57,680 nt of DNA from Pseudomonas sp. dw_358 (GCF_018449655.1 NZ_JAAVUX010000026.1:1-57680), one strand, 5' to 3'. Shown: positions 25,532 through 35,180, counted from the first letter of the stretch. Numbers and translations are program-made. Notes: generated by a model from the letters alone, not told the origin.

Positions 25532-27085
25532 TCAGGTGATCGGCGCCGGGTTGAACAGCACGATGTCATTGTGCAATTTCAAATGCTCGGCACAGGTCTG
25601 CTTGCGTCCGCTGGCCACGTCCAGGTAGTAGTGAAACAACTCCCAACCCAACTCCTCGATGCTCGCCCGGCCGGTAGCGACGCGGCCTGCATCAATGTCG
25701 ATCAGGTCTGGCCAGCGCTCGGCCAGTTCGGTGCGGGTCGATACCTTGACCACCGGGGCCATGGCCAGCCCATACGGCGTGCCGCGTCCGGTGGTGAACA
25801 CGTGCAGGTTCATCCCTGCCGCCAACTGCAAGGTGCCGCAGACGAAATCGCTGGCCGGGGTGGCGCAGAAAGTCAGGCCTTTGCGCTTGAAGCGCTCGCC
25901 CGGACCGACCACGCTGTTGATCGCGCTGCTACCGGACTTGACGATGGAACCCAGGGATTTTTCGACAATGTTCGACAACCCGCCCTTCTTGTTGCCCGGC
26001 GTGGTGTTGGCGCTGCGGTCAGCGGCGCCGCGTTCCAGGTACTGGTCGTACCAGTCCATCTCACGCACCAGGTCGGCCGCCACTTCCCGAGTCTCGGCCC
26101 GGGACGTCAGCATGTAGATGGCGTCGCGCACCTCGGTGACTTCGGAAAACATCACCGTGGCGCCGGCACGGATCAACAGGTCAGAAGCAAAGCCCAGCGC
26201 CGGGTTGGCGGTAATCCCCGAGAACGCGTCACTGCCGCCGCACTGCATCCCCAGGATCAACTCCGAGGCTGGCACGGTTTCGCGACGGCGCAGGTCGAGT
26301 TTCTGCAGGCGGGATTCGGCCAAGGCCATGATGTCGTCGATCATTTCAGAGAAGCCATGGCTGGCGTCCTGCAGGCGATACATCCACGGTTCGCTGAGGT
26401 CCACCGAGGCGTCGTCTTCGTGCATCACCTGGTTGGCTTGCAGTTTTTCACAGCCCAGCCCCACCACCAGCGCTTCGCCGCCCAGGTTGGGGTTGCGCGC
26501 CAGGTTGCGCACGGTGCGGATCGGGATGTAGGCATCGCGGGCGGTAATGGCCACGCCGCAGCCGTAGCTGTGGGTCAGGGCAATGACGTCGTCGACGTTC
26601 GGGTATTTGGGCAGCAATTCGGCCTTGATGCGCTTGACCGCATGGTCCAGCACACCGGTCACGCACTGCACCGTGGTGGTGATGCCAAGGATGTTGCGGG
26701 TGCCCACGGTGCCGTCGGCGTTGCGGTAGCCCTCGAAGGTAAAGCCTTCCAGCGGCGGCAATGGCGCCGGCACGGCATTGGACATCGGCAGGCTGTCCAG
26801 GGGCGGTGCGGACGGCATGGCCAGCATGGTTTCGCGCACCCAGCTGCCCTGGCGGATGTTGTCCAGCGCATAGCCGATGATCTGCCCGTAGCGCACCACC
26901 GTGCCGTCCTTGGGAATGTCCACCGTGGCCACCTTATGGCTCTGGGGGACGCCCTCGACCACGGTCAGGCCGTCGGGAAACTGGCTGCCCTCAGCCACGC
27001 CCTGGTCGTTGACCACCACGACCACGTTGTCATCGGGATGCAGGCGGACGTAGCGCGGGGAGTCGGAATGTTCGATCAACTGCAT
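25532..27085 (-). CDS. garD: Galactarate dehydratase
   Basis: A 517-residue UxaA/GarD-family enzyme, close to the 523 residues of E. coli GarD. It dehydrates galactarate (meso-galactaric acid) to 5-dehydro-4-deoxy-D-glucarate. An N-terminal SAF domain (about 1-95) is followed by the altronate/galactarate dehydratase core with VGTRNILGI, THSYGCG, GLGCEKLQAN and MQCGGSDAFSG. The start ATG at 27085 has AGAAGGTG upstream; a longer reading from 27175 overlaps the permease stop and is not conserved. It works with the permease, KdgD and the dehydrogenase encoded upstream on the same strand. Confidence 0.9.
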   Translation of the reverse strand: MQLIEHSDSPRYVRLHPDDNVVVVVNDQGVAEGSQFPDGLTVVEGVPQSHKVATVDIPKDGTVVRYGQIIGYALDNIRQGSWVRETMLAMPSAPPLDSLPMSNAVPAPLPPLEGFTFEGYRNADGTVGTRNILGITTTVQCVTGVLDHAVKRIKAELLPKYPNVDDVIALTHSYGCGVAITARDAYIPIRTVRNLARNPNLGGEALVVGLGCEKLQANQVMHEDDASVDLSEPWMYRLQDASHGFSEMIDDIMALAESRLQKLDLRRRETVPASELILGMQCGGSDAFSGITANPALGFASDLLIRAGATVMFSEVTEVRDAIYMLTSRAETREVAADLVREMDWYDQYLERGAADRSANTTPGNKKGGLSNIVEKSLGSIVKSGSSAINSVVGPGERFKRKGLTFCATPASDFVCGTLQLAAGMNLHVFTTGRGTPYGLAMAPVVKVSTRTELAERWPDLIDIDAGRVATGRASIEELGWELFHYYLDVASGRKQTCAEHLKLHNDIVLFNPAPIT

Positions 27086-27174
27086 GGGGGCACCTTCTGG
27101 TCGTTGCTTATAGTTGTCGCTCAGGCTGTTCGATTTTCGACACAGCCCAGGGGCAGCGTCGAGGGGTACATGCA

Positions 27175-28536
27175 TCAGTGGCTGGTCACCAAAGGCGCAG
27201 CAGGGTCAAGCACCAGGCTGCCATCTTCTTCGCGCAATTCGATGCGCTTGATCTCGCCGACAATCACCAGGTAGCTGAACACCGCCACCAGCGCATTGGC
27301 GCCGACATACACCAGCGCCCATTTGAACGAGCCGGTGGCATTGATGATAAAGCCGATCACGATCGGCGTGGTGATCGAGGCGATGTTGCCGAACATGTTG
27401 AACAGGCCGCCACTGATCCCGGCAATCTGCTTGGGCGAGGTGTCCGAGACCACGGCCCAGCCCAGCGCACCCACACCCTTGCCGAAGAAGGCCAGCGCCA
27501 TGAACGCCACCACCACCCAGTCCAGCTCCACATAGTTGCAGATGATCATGGTGGTCGACAGCAGCAACCCGCAGACGATCGGCAGCTTGCGCGCAAAGGT
27601 CAGGGAATGGCCGCGCCGCAGCAAGGCATCGGATATCACCCCGCCCAGTACCCCGCCGATGAAACCGCAGATGGCCGGCAAGGAGGCGATGAAACCGGCC
27701 TTGAGAATGGTCATGCCGCGTTCCTGGACCAAGTACACGGGAAACCACGTCAGGAAGAAGTAGGTGATACCGTTGATGCAGTACTGGCCCAGGTACACCC
27801 CGAGCATCATGCGACTGGTGAGCAACTGACGGATGTAGCCCCATTTCGGGCCGGCCGCGCCGCTTTTGCGGCCCTTGTCCATGTCGATCACGCCGCCATT
27901 GTCGGCAATCAGCGACAGTTCTGCCGGGCTGATCTGTGGGTGATCCCCCGGGTTATGAATGAACTTGAGCCAGAACAGCGAGAACACGATGCCGATGCTG
28001 CCCATGACGATGAACACGTGCTCCCAGCCGAAGGCGTGCACGATCCAGCCCATCAGCGGTGCAAACAGCACGGTGGCGAAGTATTGCGCGGAGTTGAAGA
28101 TCGCCGAGGCGGTGCCCCGCTCAGCGGTGGGGAACCAGGCAGCGACGATGCGCGCGTTCCCGGGAAAAGCCGGTGCTTCGGCAAAACCTACCAGAAAACG
28201 CAGCATGAACAAGGTCAGCACCGCATTGGCAGCCGGCATGTAGCCGACGAAGCCTTGCAGCACAGTGAACAGTGACCAGATGAAGATGCTGAAAAAGTAC
28301 ACCTTCTTCGAGCCGAAGCGGTCCAGCAGCCAGCCGCCGGGAATCTGCCCGATGACGTAAGCCCAGCCGAAGGCGGAGAAGATGAAGCCGAGGGTGATGG
28401 CGTCGATGCCAAGGTCTTTTTGCAGGCTGGAGCCGGCAATGGAAATGGTCGCGCGGTCAGCGTAGTTGATCGTGGTCACGAGAAACAGCATGAACAGGAT
28501 CAAATAGCGGACATGCGTTTTCTTGATGGCTTGCAT
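27175..28536 (-). CDS. gudP: Galactarate/glucarate MFS permease (GudP/GarP-like)
   Basis: A 453-residue anion:cation symporter of the MFS, matching E. coli GudP in length (about 450). Twelve membrane segments are apparent, with NYADRATISIAG in helix 1 and the loop motif GWLLDRFGSKKV. It imports hexarates. The ATG at 28536 has GGGAG ten bases upstream; an ATG at 28557 is in frame but poorly placed. It lies between kdgD and garD on the same strand, and a REPIN separates it from kdgD. Confidence 0.87.
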   Translation of the reverse strand: MQAIKKTHVRYLILFMLFLVTTINYADRATISIAGSSLQKDLGIDAITLGFIFSAFGWAYVIGQIPGGWLLDRFGSKKVYFFSIFIWSLFTVLQGFVGYMPAANAVLTLFMLRFLVGFAEAPAFPGNARIVAAWFPTAERGTASAIFNSAQYFATVLFAPLMGWIVHAFGWEHVFIVMGSIGIVFSLFWLKFIHNPGDHPQISPAELSLIADNGGVIDMDKGRKSGAAGPKWGYIRQLLTSRMMLGVYLGQYCINGITYFFLTWFPVYLVQERGMTILKAGFIASLPAICGFIGGVLGGVISDALLRRGHSLTFARKLPIVCGLLLSTTMIICNYVELDWVVVAFMALAFFGKGVGALGWAVVSDTSPKQIAGISGGLFNMFGNIASITTPIVIGFIINATGSFKWALVYVGANALVAVFSYLVIVGEIKRIELREEDGSLVLDPAAPLVTSH

Positions 28537-28602
28537 GCAGGTGCGGCTCCCACTCATTATTTTTTTTGCGGGGAATTCGGGTACTTTCGATGACACATCC
28601 CA

Positions 28603-28693
28603 CTGTGGGAGCAGGGCTTGCCCGCAATGGGGTCGCCGAGGTCTGCCTGACAGACCGCGGCGCCTCTATCGCAGGCAAGCCCTGCTCCCACAG
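28603..28693. repeat. REPIN: inverted REP pair between kdgD and gudP
   Basis: Two 23-base arms (28603-28625 and 28671-28693; CTGTGGGAGCAGGGCTTGCC type) are inverted with one mismatch, the classic Pseudomonas REP sequence. The spacer contains its own hairpin (GGTCTG 28640-28645, CAGACC 28651-28656). The whole could fold into a large cruciform in the 182-bp intergenic gap. No RAYT transposase gene is in this window. Confidence 0.9.
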
Positions 28694-28718
28694 GGTCTTG
28701 CGGCGGATCGGACGCTGC

Positions 28719-29630
28719 TTATTGCGGGCCCATCTTGTCCATCAGGGCGGCGAGCATTTCGTACTCTTCGCCGGTCAGGTCAGTCAGCGGCGTGCGCACA
28801 GGGCCTGCGTCATAACCGGCGATCTTGGCGCCGGCCTTGACGATGCTGACGGCGTAGCCGGCTTTACGGTTCCGGATGTCCAGGTACGGCAGGAAAAAAT
28901 CATCGATCAGCTTGCCGACAGTGGCGTGATCATCCTTGGCAATGGCGTGGTAGAAGTCCATCGCGGTTTTCGGGATGAAGTTGAACACTGCCGAGCTGTA
29001 CACCGGCACGCCCAGCGCCTTGTAGGCCGCAGCGAAGACTTCGGCGGTCGGCAAGCCGCCCAGGTAGCTGAAACGGTCGCCCATGCGGCGACGGATCGAG
29101 ACCATCAATTCGATGTCGCCCAGGCCGTCTTTGTAGCCGATCAGGTTCGGGCAACGCTCGGCCAGTTGTTCCAGCAACGAAGGCGTCAGACGGCAGACGT
29201 TGCGGTTGTAGACGATGACGCCGATCTTCACCGATTTGCACACGGCCTCAACGTGGGCGGCAACGCCGTCCTGGCTGGCTTCGGTCAGGTAGTGCGGCAG
29301 CAGCAACAAGCCTTTGGCGCCCAGGCGCTCGGCTTCCTGGGCGTACTCAATGGCCTGACGGGTCGCACCACCGACGCCAGCCAGAATCGGCACGCTCTTG
29401 GCGCAGGTGTCGACGGCGGTCTTGATCACTTGCGAGTATTCGCTGGCGGCCAGGGAAAAGAACTCACCGGTACCACCGGCCGCGAACAACGCACTGGCAC
29501 CATACGGGGCGAGCCATTCCAGGCGCTTGATGTAGCCAGCCTTGTGGAAATCGCCTTGGGCGTTGAAATCGGTCACCGGAAACGACAGGAGGCCTTCGGA
29601 GACGACAGCTTTGAGTTCTTGTGGAGTCAT
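28719..29630 (-). CDS. kdgD: 5-dehydro-4-deoxyglucarate dehydratase
   Basis: A 303-residue DHDPS/NAL-family aldolase-fold enzyme that decarboxylates and dehydrates 5-dehydro-4-deoxyglucarate to 2-oxoglutarate semialdehyde. The family GGTGEF motif and the Schiff-base lysine in GYKDGLGD are visible, with the catalytic tyrosine in VIVYNRN. The product feeds the aldehyde dehydrogenase encoded upstream on the same strand. A dyad (29695-29707) lies in its 5' region. Confidence 0.92.
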   Translation of the reverse strand: MTPQELKAVVSEGLLSFPVTDFNAQGDFHKAGYIKRLEWLAPYGASALFAAGGTGEFFSLAASEYSQVIKTAVDTCAKSVPILAGVGGATRQAIEYAQEAERLGAKGLLLLPHYLTEASQDGVAAHVEAVCKSVKIGVIVYNRNVCRLTPSLLEQLAERCPNLIGYKDGLGDIELMVSIRRRMGDRFSYLGGLPTAEVFAAAYKALGVPVYSSAVFNFIPKTAMDFYHAIAKDDHATVGKLIDDFFLPYLDIRNRKAGYAVSIVKAGAKIAGYDAGPVRTPLTDLTGEEYEMLAALMDKMGPQ

Positions 29631-29694
29631 TGTTAGATCACCCTGGACACACGGAAAGAGGATGGAGACGCTTTGTTGCGAATCTAGGTGTTAC

Positions 29695-29707
29695 GTTATC
29701 GTACAAC
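29695..29707. promoter_or_regulatory. Possible GntR-type operator before kdgD
   Basis: GTTATCGTACAAC is an imperfect dyad (its reverse complement begins GTTGTACG) about 65-77 bases upstream of kdgD. FCD-type GntR proteins often bind short TTGT...ACAA dyads. Binding by the GntR protein encoded at 24792-25487 is only a suggestion. Confidence 0.25.
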
Positions 29708-29773
29708 TGCATGAATGACTATAGCTTTCAACATTAAATTTGAGTTGTCAGCGGGTTTCATCTCGGTTGAACC

Positions 29774-29853
29774 CATCGCGAACAAGTCCCGCCCCCATAG
29801 ATTTGACCTTGACGTCAAGGTCAGGACGGCGGGAGCAACATTTGTCCGCGATG
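29774..29853. repeat. REP-like inverted element with an internal 20-base palindrome
   Basis: CATCGCGAACAAGTCCCGCC (29774-29793) and an inverted, gapped partner ending GTCCGCGATG (29828-29853) resemble Pseudomonas REP arms. Between them TGACCTTGACGTCAAGGTCA (29804-29823) is a perfect palindrome. The element fills the gap between the aldehyde dehydrogenase and kdgD genes. Confidence 0.6.
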
Positions 29854-29874
29854 AAAACGCCACGTTTTAAAGCG

Positions 29875-31305
29875 TTATCCCAAAACCGTCACCAACTTGG
29901 TATTCAGATAAGCCTCGATGGCCTCGGTCCCACCTTCAGACCCATACCCCGAATCCTTGATCCCGCCGAAGGGCAACTCGGGCAAGCCAATGCCCAGGTG
30001 GTTGATGCTGACCATCCCCGCCTCGATCCCGCTGCTCAGGGCCTGGGCGGTTTTCGTCGACGACGTGAACGCATAGGAGGCCAGGCCGAATGGCAGACGA
30101 TTGGACTCCTCGATGGCCTCTTCCACAGTGTCGAACGGGATCAACAGTGCCACCGGGCCGAAAGGCTCCTCGTTCATGATGCGCATCTGCCGGTTCAGAC
30201 CGCTGATCACCGTCGGTGCATAGAAATAGCCCGGCCCTTCGATGGCCTTGCCGCCGGTGTGGACGGTGGCGCCTGCCTTGCGGGCGTCATCCACCAGCGC
30301 CGCCACGGCCGGGACCCGGCGATCGATGGCCAGCGGGCCCATGGTCACGCCCTCCTCCAGACCGTTGCCGACCTTGATCGCCTTGGCGTGCTCGATGAAC
30401 TTGGCCAGGAAAGGTTCGAACACCTCGCGCTGCACCAGAAAACGTGTCGGCGAGACGCACACTTGCCCCGCGTTGCGAAACTTGGAAGTGGCCAGGGTCT
30501 TCGCCGCGACGTCGATGTCCGCATCGCTGAACACCAGCGCCGGGGCATGACCGCCCAACTCCATGGTAGCGCGCTTCATGTGCTGCCCGGCCAGGGCCGC
30601 CAGTTGCTTGCCTACCGGGGTGGAGCCAGTAAAGGTGACCTTGCGGATCACCGGATGGGGAATCAGGTAGTTGGAGATCTCCGCCGGCACACCGTAGACC
30701 AGGCCGATGACTCCGGCCGGGACGCCGGCATCGGCGAAGGCGCGGATCAGCTCGGCCGGCGACGCCGGAGTCTCTTCCGGGGCCTTGACGATGATCGAGC
30801 AACCGGCCGCCAGCGCCGAGGACAGCTTGCGCACCACCTGGTTGATCGGGAAGTTCCACGGGGTGAAGGCGGCCACCGGGCCCACGGGCTCCATGATGAC
30901 TTTCTGCTCGACCCCTTCGGTCCGTGCCGGCACCACCCGGCCGTAGCTGCGGCGGCCCTCTTCGGCCAGCCAGTCGATGATGTCGGCGGCGGCCAGGGTT
31001 TCCATGCGCGACTCGGCCAGTGGCTTGCCCTGCTCCTGGGTCATGATGCGCGCGATCAGGTCGACACGGTCACGCACGATCTGCGCGGCCTTGCGCATGA
31101 GTTTGTAGCGCTCGAACGCGGACGTCGCGCGCCAGACCTTGAAACCGCGCTCGGCGGCAGCCAAGGCCAGGTCCAGGTCGGCGATGCCGGCATGGGCGAC
31201 GCTGCCCAGGGTGTCGCCGGTGGAAGGGTCCAGCACGGCCAGGCTGGCGCCGCTGAGGCTGGGGCGCCATTGGCCGTCGATGTACAGCTGTACGTCTGGG
31301 TACAT
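29875..31305 (-). CDS. NAD(P)+ aldehyde dehydrogenase, 2-oxoglutarate semialdehyde / succinate semialdehyde type
   Basis: A 476-residue aldehyde dehydrogenase. Visible motifs are TPWNFPINQ, the MELGGHAP glutamate region and the catalytic cysteine in NAGQVCVSPTRF, with the second glutamate in NEEPFGPV. Overall it resembles succinate-semialdehyde dehydrogenases, the group that includes 2-oxoglutarate semialdehyde dehydrogenase II of hexarate pathways. Together with GarD and KdgD it would complete galactarate to 2-oxoglutarate. The start ATG at 31305 follows AGGAGA; a longer frame from 31377 runs into the neighbouring gene. Confidence 0.86.
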   Translation of the reverse strand: MYPDVQLYIDGQWRPSLSGASLAVLDPSTGDTLGSVAHAGIADLDLALAAAERGFKVWRATSAFERYKLMRKAAQIVRDRVDLIARIMTQEQGKPLAESRMETLAAADIIDWLAEEGRRSYGRVVPARTEGVEQKVIMEPVGPVAAFTPWNFPINQVVRKLSSALAAGCSIIVKAPEETPASPAELIRAFADAGVPAGVIGLVYGVPAEISNYLIPHPVIRKVTFTGSTPVGKQLAALAGQHMKRATMELGGHAPALVFSDADIDVAAKTLATSKFRNAGQVCVSPTRFLVQREVFEPFLAKFIEHAKAIKVGNGLEEGVTMGPLAIDRRVPAVAALVDDARKAGATVHTGGKAIEGPGYFYAPTVISGLNRQMRIMNEEPFGPVALLIPFDTVEEAIEESNRLPFGLASYAFTSSTKTAQALSSGIEAGMVSINHLGIGLPELPFGGIKDSGYGSEGGTEAIEAYLNTKLVTVLG

Positions 31306-31339
31306 GTGCAAATTCTCCTGACTGGAACCGCGGGGGTGT

Positions 31340-32257
31340 TCAGCGCAACCGCTGCTGATACACCGAAAGATGGGCATTCACCGCCGCCAGCAGCGGTGTC
31401 GAGAGGTTGGCCTGTTGCGCCCGGAGCAGCAGATCGCCCACGATCTGCTCGGCCTCGATGGGCTGACCGGCCTGCAAGTCACGGTACATAGATGAGGTCT
31501 GTGGGGAATCTTTCAAGGTCAGGGCGCTGCGGGTCTGGTCGAGGTAGGCCTGGCTGGGGCCATGGCCGGACGCCTGGGCAACACGGGCGATCTCGTCGAT
31601 CAAGGCATTGGCAAAGGTCAGCCCCGCCTCGGTGGACGCCACCTCGCCGACAGTGCCGCGCATCAGGCTGTTGATGCAGCCCAGCGACGCCAGCATCAGC
31701 CACTTGTCCCACAGGTCCTGGGTAATGTTCTCAGACCAGCGAGTGGTGAAGCCGGCGTTGCTCAGAGCGGCATCAATACGTTGGAGGCGCTCGCTGCGGC
31801 GGCCGTCCAGTTCCCCGTAGAAGACTTCATTGATTTTCGCGCCCTGGACGATCCGGCCCTGGGCGTCGAGGCTGCCGATGATCTTGCACACCCCGCCAAT
31901 CACTGTGTGCTGGCCGAAGCGGGCGGCGATGCGGTCGATGTGACGAAAACCGTTGAGCACCGGCAGGATCACCGTGTCCGGACCTACGGCCGGGGCGATG
32001 TCCTCAAGGGCTTGCTCCAGGGCGTAGGCCTTGACGGTGAGGATAATCAGATCAAAGGGCTGGTCCAGCTGCTCGGCGCACAGCAATGTCGGCCGAATAC
32101 TGAAATCACCGTGCGGGCTGATGATCTGCAAGCCATGGGCGCGCAACGCGGCGGCCCTTCCCGGGCGCACCAGAAAGGTCACGTCACGCCCGGCTTGAGC
32201 CAGTCGCGCGCCAAAGAAACCACCGGTGGAGCCGGCGCCAACGATCAGGATGCGCAT
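31340..32257 (-). CDS. 2-dehydropantoate 2-reductase-like protein (ApbA/PanE family)
   Basis: A 305-residue NAD(P)H-dependent oxidoreductase of the KPR/ApbA family: N-terminal Rossmann fold (ILIVGAGSTGGFFGARL) and helical C-terminal domain with the active-site lysine in LWDKWLMLASLG. Pseudomonads often carry several such paralogues and the biosynthetic panE is usually elsewhere. Placement beside hexarate genes suggests a catabolic 2-ketoacid reductase, but the substrate is unknown. It lies 34 bases upstream of the aldehyde dehydrogenase gene on the same strand. Confidence 0.78.
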   Translation of the reverse strand: MRILIVGAGSTGGFFGARLAQAGRDVTFLVRPGRAAALRAHGLQIISPHGDFSIRPTLLCAEQLDQPFDLIILTVKAYALEQALEDIAPAVGPDTVILPVLNGFRHIDRIAARFGQHTVIGGVCKIIGSLDAQGRIVQGAKINEVFYGELDGRRSERLQRIDAALSNAGFTTRWSENITQDLWDKWLMLASLGCINSLMRGTVGEVASTEAGLTFANALIDEIARVAQASGHGPSQAYLDQTRSALTLKDSPQTSSMYRDLQAGQPIEAEQIVGDLLLRAQQANLSTPLLAAVNAHLSVYQQRLR

Positions 32258-32313
32258 AGTATGATTCCCGGAATATGATTGCCGAGACTTTAGGCCTCTG
32301 AGCCGTTCAGAGC

Positions 32314-32338
32314 AAGGGGGTTGGATCGTCAGCCCCTT
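32314..32338 (-). terminator. Hairpin at the end of the GAF-GGDEF-EAL gene
   Basis: AAGGGG and CCCCTT form a 6-bp stem overlapping the TAA stop codon. A second small stem (CTCTGA with TCAGAG, 32297-32313) follows on the minus strand. There is no T-run. Confidence 0.35.
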
Positions 32339-35180
32339 ACCCTAAAAACCGCTGCACCAGATCTTCCTGCGACAGCGGCTTGGCAAAATAATACCCCTGG
32401 GCCTGCCCTGCCCCGATCTCGCGCAGCAACTCCAGGGTCTCGGCGTCCTCCACCCCTTCGGCCACCACCGTCAGGTCAAGGGACTCGGCCATGCGCACGA
32501 TGGCCCGCACGATAGCGCGACTGCGCGGGCTGGTGGTCAGTTCGAGGATGAATGACTTGTCAATCTTCAAGCCGCTGAAGTGGTACTGGTGCACGTAACT
32601 CAGCGACGAGAAACCGGCGCCGAAGTCGTCCAGTACCACCGAGACGCCGTTGTCGGCCAGCTGCTTCATGGTCCGCTTGGCCAGGTCCGGCTCCGCCACC
32701 AGGGCGCCCTCGGTCAGCTCCAGGCAGATGCGCGACGGGGCCACGCCATGGCGCTGCAGCAGCGCCAGCACCTCGGCGGCGAACTCGGGGCGGGTGATGC
32801 TGTAGCTGGAGCAGTTGACGTGCACCGGCGGCCAGTGGGCATGCTCGGGCTGCGCGAGGATCTGGGCCACCCCGGTGAGCATGTACAGGTCTAGCCGGCC
32901 GATCAGGCGCAAGCCTTCCAGGGCTGGCAGAAAGTCGCCCGGCGGGGTAATCCGCCCGTCCGGGTGGCGCCAGCGGATCAGGGCTTCGAGCGCCAGCAGG
33001 CGGCCGCTGCCGACGTCGACGATGGGCTGGAAGTACGGCAACAATTCGTCGGTGCGCTTGAGTGCATTGCGCAGTGCGCCTTCGCGCTCGACCTGGTCGG
33101 AGACCTCCCGGCGCAACTCCTGGTTGAACACCGCATAGCTGTCGCGCCCGCCGTTCTTGACCCGGTACATCGCGGTGTCGGCGTCGCGCAGCAGGTCCGC
33201 CGGCTCGTCGTGAAACTGGCGGTCGGCGTTGACGATGCCAATGCTGCAGGATGAGAACACCGTGTGCCCGTCGATCAGGAACGGCAGGTCGAACGCCACC
33301 AGAATGCGCTCGGCGATTTCCACTGCGCCGTCCAGGGTCAGTTCCGGCGCCAACACCGCGAACTCGTCGCCGCCCAGCCGCGCCAGCAGGTCGGCTTCGC
33401 GCAGGCAGCCGCGCAGGCGCTCGGCGGCCTGCATCAGGAGCAGGTCGCCGTAGTGATGGCCGAAACTGTCGTTGACCATTTTGAAGCGGTCCAGGTCGAG
33501 GAACATCACCGTGACCTGGCGCTGATCCTCCAGAAAGTTCTGCCAGGCCGCCTGCAGCCGCTGCAACAGGTGGGTGCGGTTGGGCAGCCCGGTCAGCGCG
33601 TCATGAGCATTTTCGTGCTGCAGCTTGGCATTGGCATGGTCCAGCTCACGGGTGCGGCTTTGTACCCGCGCTTCGAGCTTGAGATTGGCGGCGTGAATGG
33701 CTTCGGCGGCGCTGCGACGAGACAACGCAGTGTCGATGTGCCGGGACACAAAAGTGAGCAATTCCTGATCGCGTTGAGTGTAGCGAATCAGCGGGGTATA
33801 GCTCTGCACCGCGAGAATCCCGCGCACCTCGTCGCCGTCGAACAGCGGAATACCCAGCCAGGACTGGGAGCGGATCGGGTCGGTGGTCTCGGCAATTTCG
33901 CCGCTCGCGGTCAGCTGCGTGGCGTCGTCGTAGTCGATCAGGCACGGGCGGCGCTGACGGATGACGTATTCGGTGAGTCCACGACGGCCGCGCCGAGGGG
34001 GTGGGCTATCATCCTTCTTTTCGTCCACGTAGTAGGGGAATGTCACCAGTCCGGTGGCATGGTCAAACAGGGCAATATAGAAGTTATCAGCCGACAGCAG
34101 GTCGCCGACGATGCCATGCAGGCTGCGGAACAGTTCGGCCATGTCGCCGGGCTGGCTCGACAGTTCGGCGATCTGGAACAACGCGCTTTGCAGGTGCTCG
34201 GCGCGCTCGCGCTCGGCGACCTGCTGGCGCAGGGCATGGTTGAGCTCGGACAGCTCCTGGGTACGGCGCGAGACCGTCTCCTCGAGGTCGGCGCGGTGTA
34301 GCAGGCGATCCAGGGCCATGGCCACGTGGCGCGCGACCACCAGAAACAGCGCGCGGTCTTCGGCGCTGTAAACCCGGGACACGTCATACACCTGCATTGC
34401 CAACATGCCGAACACTTCGTCGGAGGCGTTCTTCAGCGGGGCGCCCATCCAGAATTCCGGGCGGTGCCCCACGCAATGGAAGCGCCCTTCCTCCTGCGCA
34501 GCTTCGATGCCGGCGGCGTCGGTCAACAGCGGTTGACCGCTGGTCAGAACCCTCCCAGTGAGCGACAGATGGTCACGATCAAGGTACTCGTAGGCCTCGG
34601 GTTCCACCGCTTCGACGTCGATGATGTCGACGTAGTACGGGTAGGTGATCTTGCCGCTGTGGGGTTCGTACAGCGCCAGGTAGAAGTTTTCGGCATCGAT
34701 CAGGCGCGCCAGCTGACGATGCACGCCCTCCAGGAACGGGCCCCGCTCGCGGGTGGAACTGGCCAGGTAGGTGATTTCGTACAGCACCCGCTGGGTGTTC
34801 TGCGCGCGGGCCAGCGCCTCGGACTGCACACTCAGCCCCAGACGGCGCGCCAAGTCGGCCAGGGCCGGGTTACGGGCGTCGGTCTGCGGCGCCAACAGCC
34901 AACCCAGTACGCTTTCGCCCTTGCCCGTGGGCCAGCGACACAGGTCGTGACGGGAACAGAACGTTTCGAACTCCTCATGCTCGAGGCTCGCCGGCCACTG
35001 CGCGGCCGGGTTGCCCTGACCCACCAGGTGCCACTGATCACCGGCACGGTACGCCACCCACCGGCTCATGGCACTGGTATCGCTGTGTGCCAGCGGCTGC
35101 TCATCGTCGAGACAGGACGCCGCAGAGCAATCGTCGTTGGCCATTGGCTGGCCGGTCACATACCGGGGTGAAAAGGTCAT
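32337..35180 (-). CDS. Soluble GAF-GAF-GGDEF-EAL cyclic-di-GMP protein
   Basis: A 947-residue cytoplasmic protein without membrane segments. A short N-terminal region is followed by two GAF-type sensor domains (about 120-285 and 330-475), each followed by a coiled segment. GGDEF (about 520-680) has an intact LGGDEF, and EAL (about 695-945) has intact catalytic residues: EALIRW, VHVNCSS, LELTEG, DDFGAGFSS, LKIDKSF and AEGVED. It is therefore predicted to be competent for both c-di-GMP synthesis and hydrolysis. The ATG at 35180 follows GGAG; longer readings toward 35408 are not conserved. It diverges from a second GGDEF-EAL gene. Confidence 0.88.
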   Translation of the reverse strand: MTFSPRYVTGQPMANDDCSAASCLDDEQPLAHSDTSAMSRWVAYRAGDQWHLVGQGNPAAQWPASLEHEEFETFCSRHDLCRWPTGKGESVLGWLLAPQTDARNPALADLARRLGLSVQSEALARAQNTQRVLYEITYLASSTRERGPFLEGVHRQLARLIDAENFYLALYEPHSGKITYPYYVDIIDVEAVEPEAYEYLDRDHLSLTGRVLTSGQPLLTDAAGIEAAQEEGRFHCVGHRPEFWMGAPLKNASDEVFGMLAMQVYDVSRVYSAEDRALFLVVARHVAMALDRLLHRADLEETVSRRTQELSELNHALRQQVAERERAEHLQSALFQIAELSSQPGDMAELFRSLHGIVGDLLSADNFYIALFDHATGLVTFPYYVDEKKDDSPPPRRGRRGLTEYVIRQRRPCLIDYDDATQLTASGEIAETTDPIRSQSWLGIPLFDGDEVRGILAVQSYTPLIRYTQRDQELLTFVSRHIDTALSRRSAAEAIHAANLKLEARVQSRTRELDHANAKLQHENAHDALTGLPNRTHLLQRLQAAWQNFLEDQRQVTVMFLDLDRFKMVNDSFGHHYGDLLLMQAAERLRGCLREADLLARLGGDEFAVLAPELTLDGAVEIAERILVAFDLPFLIDGHTVFSSCSIGIVNADRQFHDEPADLLRDADTAMYRVKNGGRDSYAVFNQELRREVSDQVEREGALRNALKRTDELLPYFQPIVDVGSGRLLALEALIRWRHPDGRITPPGDFLPALEGLRLIGRLDLYMLTGVAQILAQPEHAHWPPVHVNCSSYSITRPEFAAEVLALLQRHGVAPSRICLELTEGALVAEPDLAKRTMKQLADNGVSVVLDDFGAGFSSLSYVHQYHFSGLKIDKSFILELTTSPRSRAIVRAIVRMAESLDLTVVAEGVEDAETLELLREIGAGQAQGYYFAKPLSQEDLVQRFLG

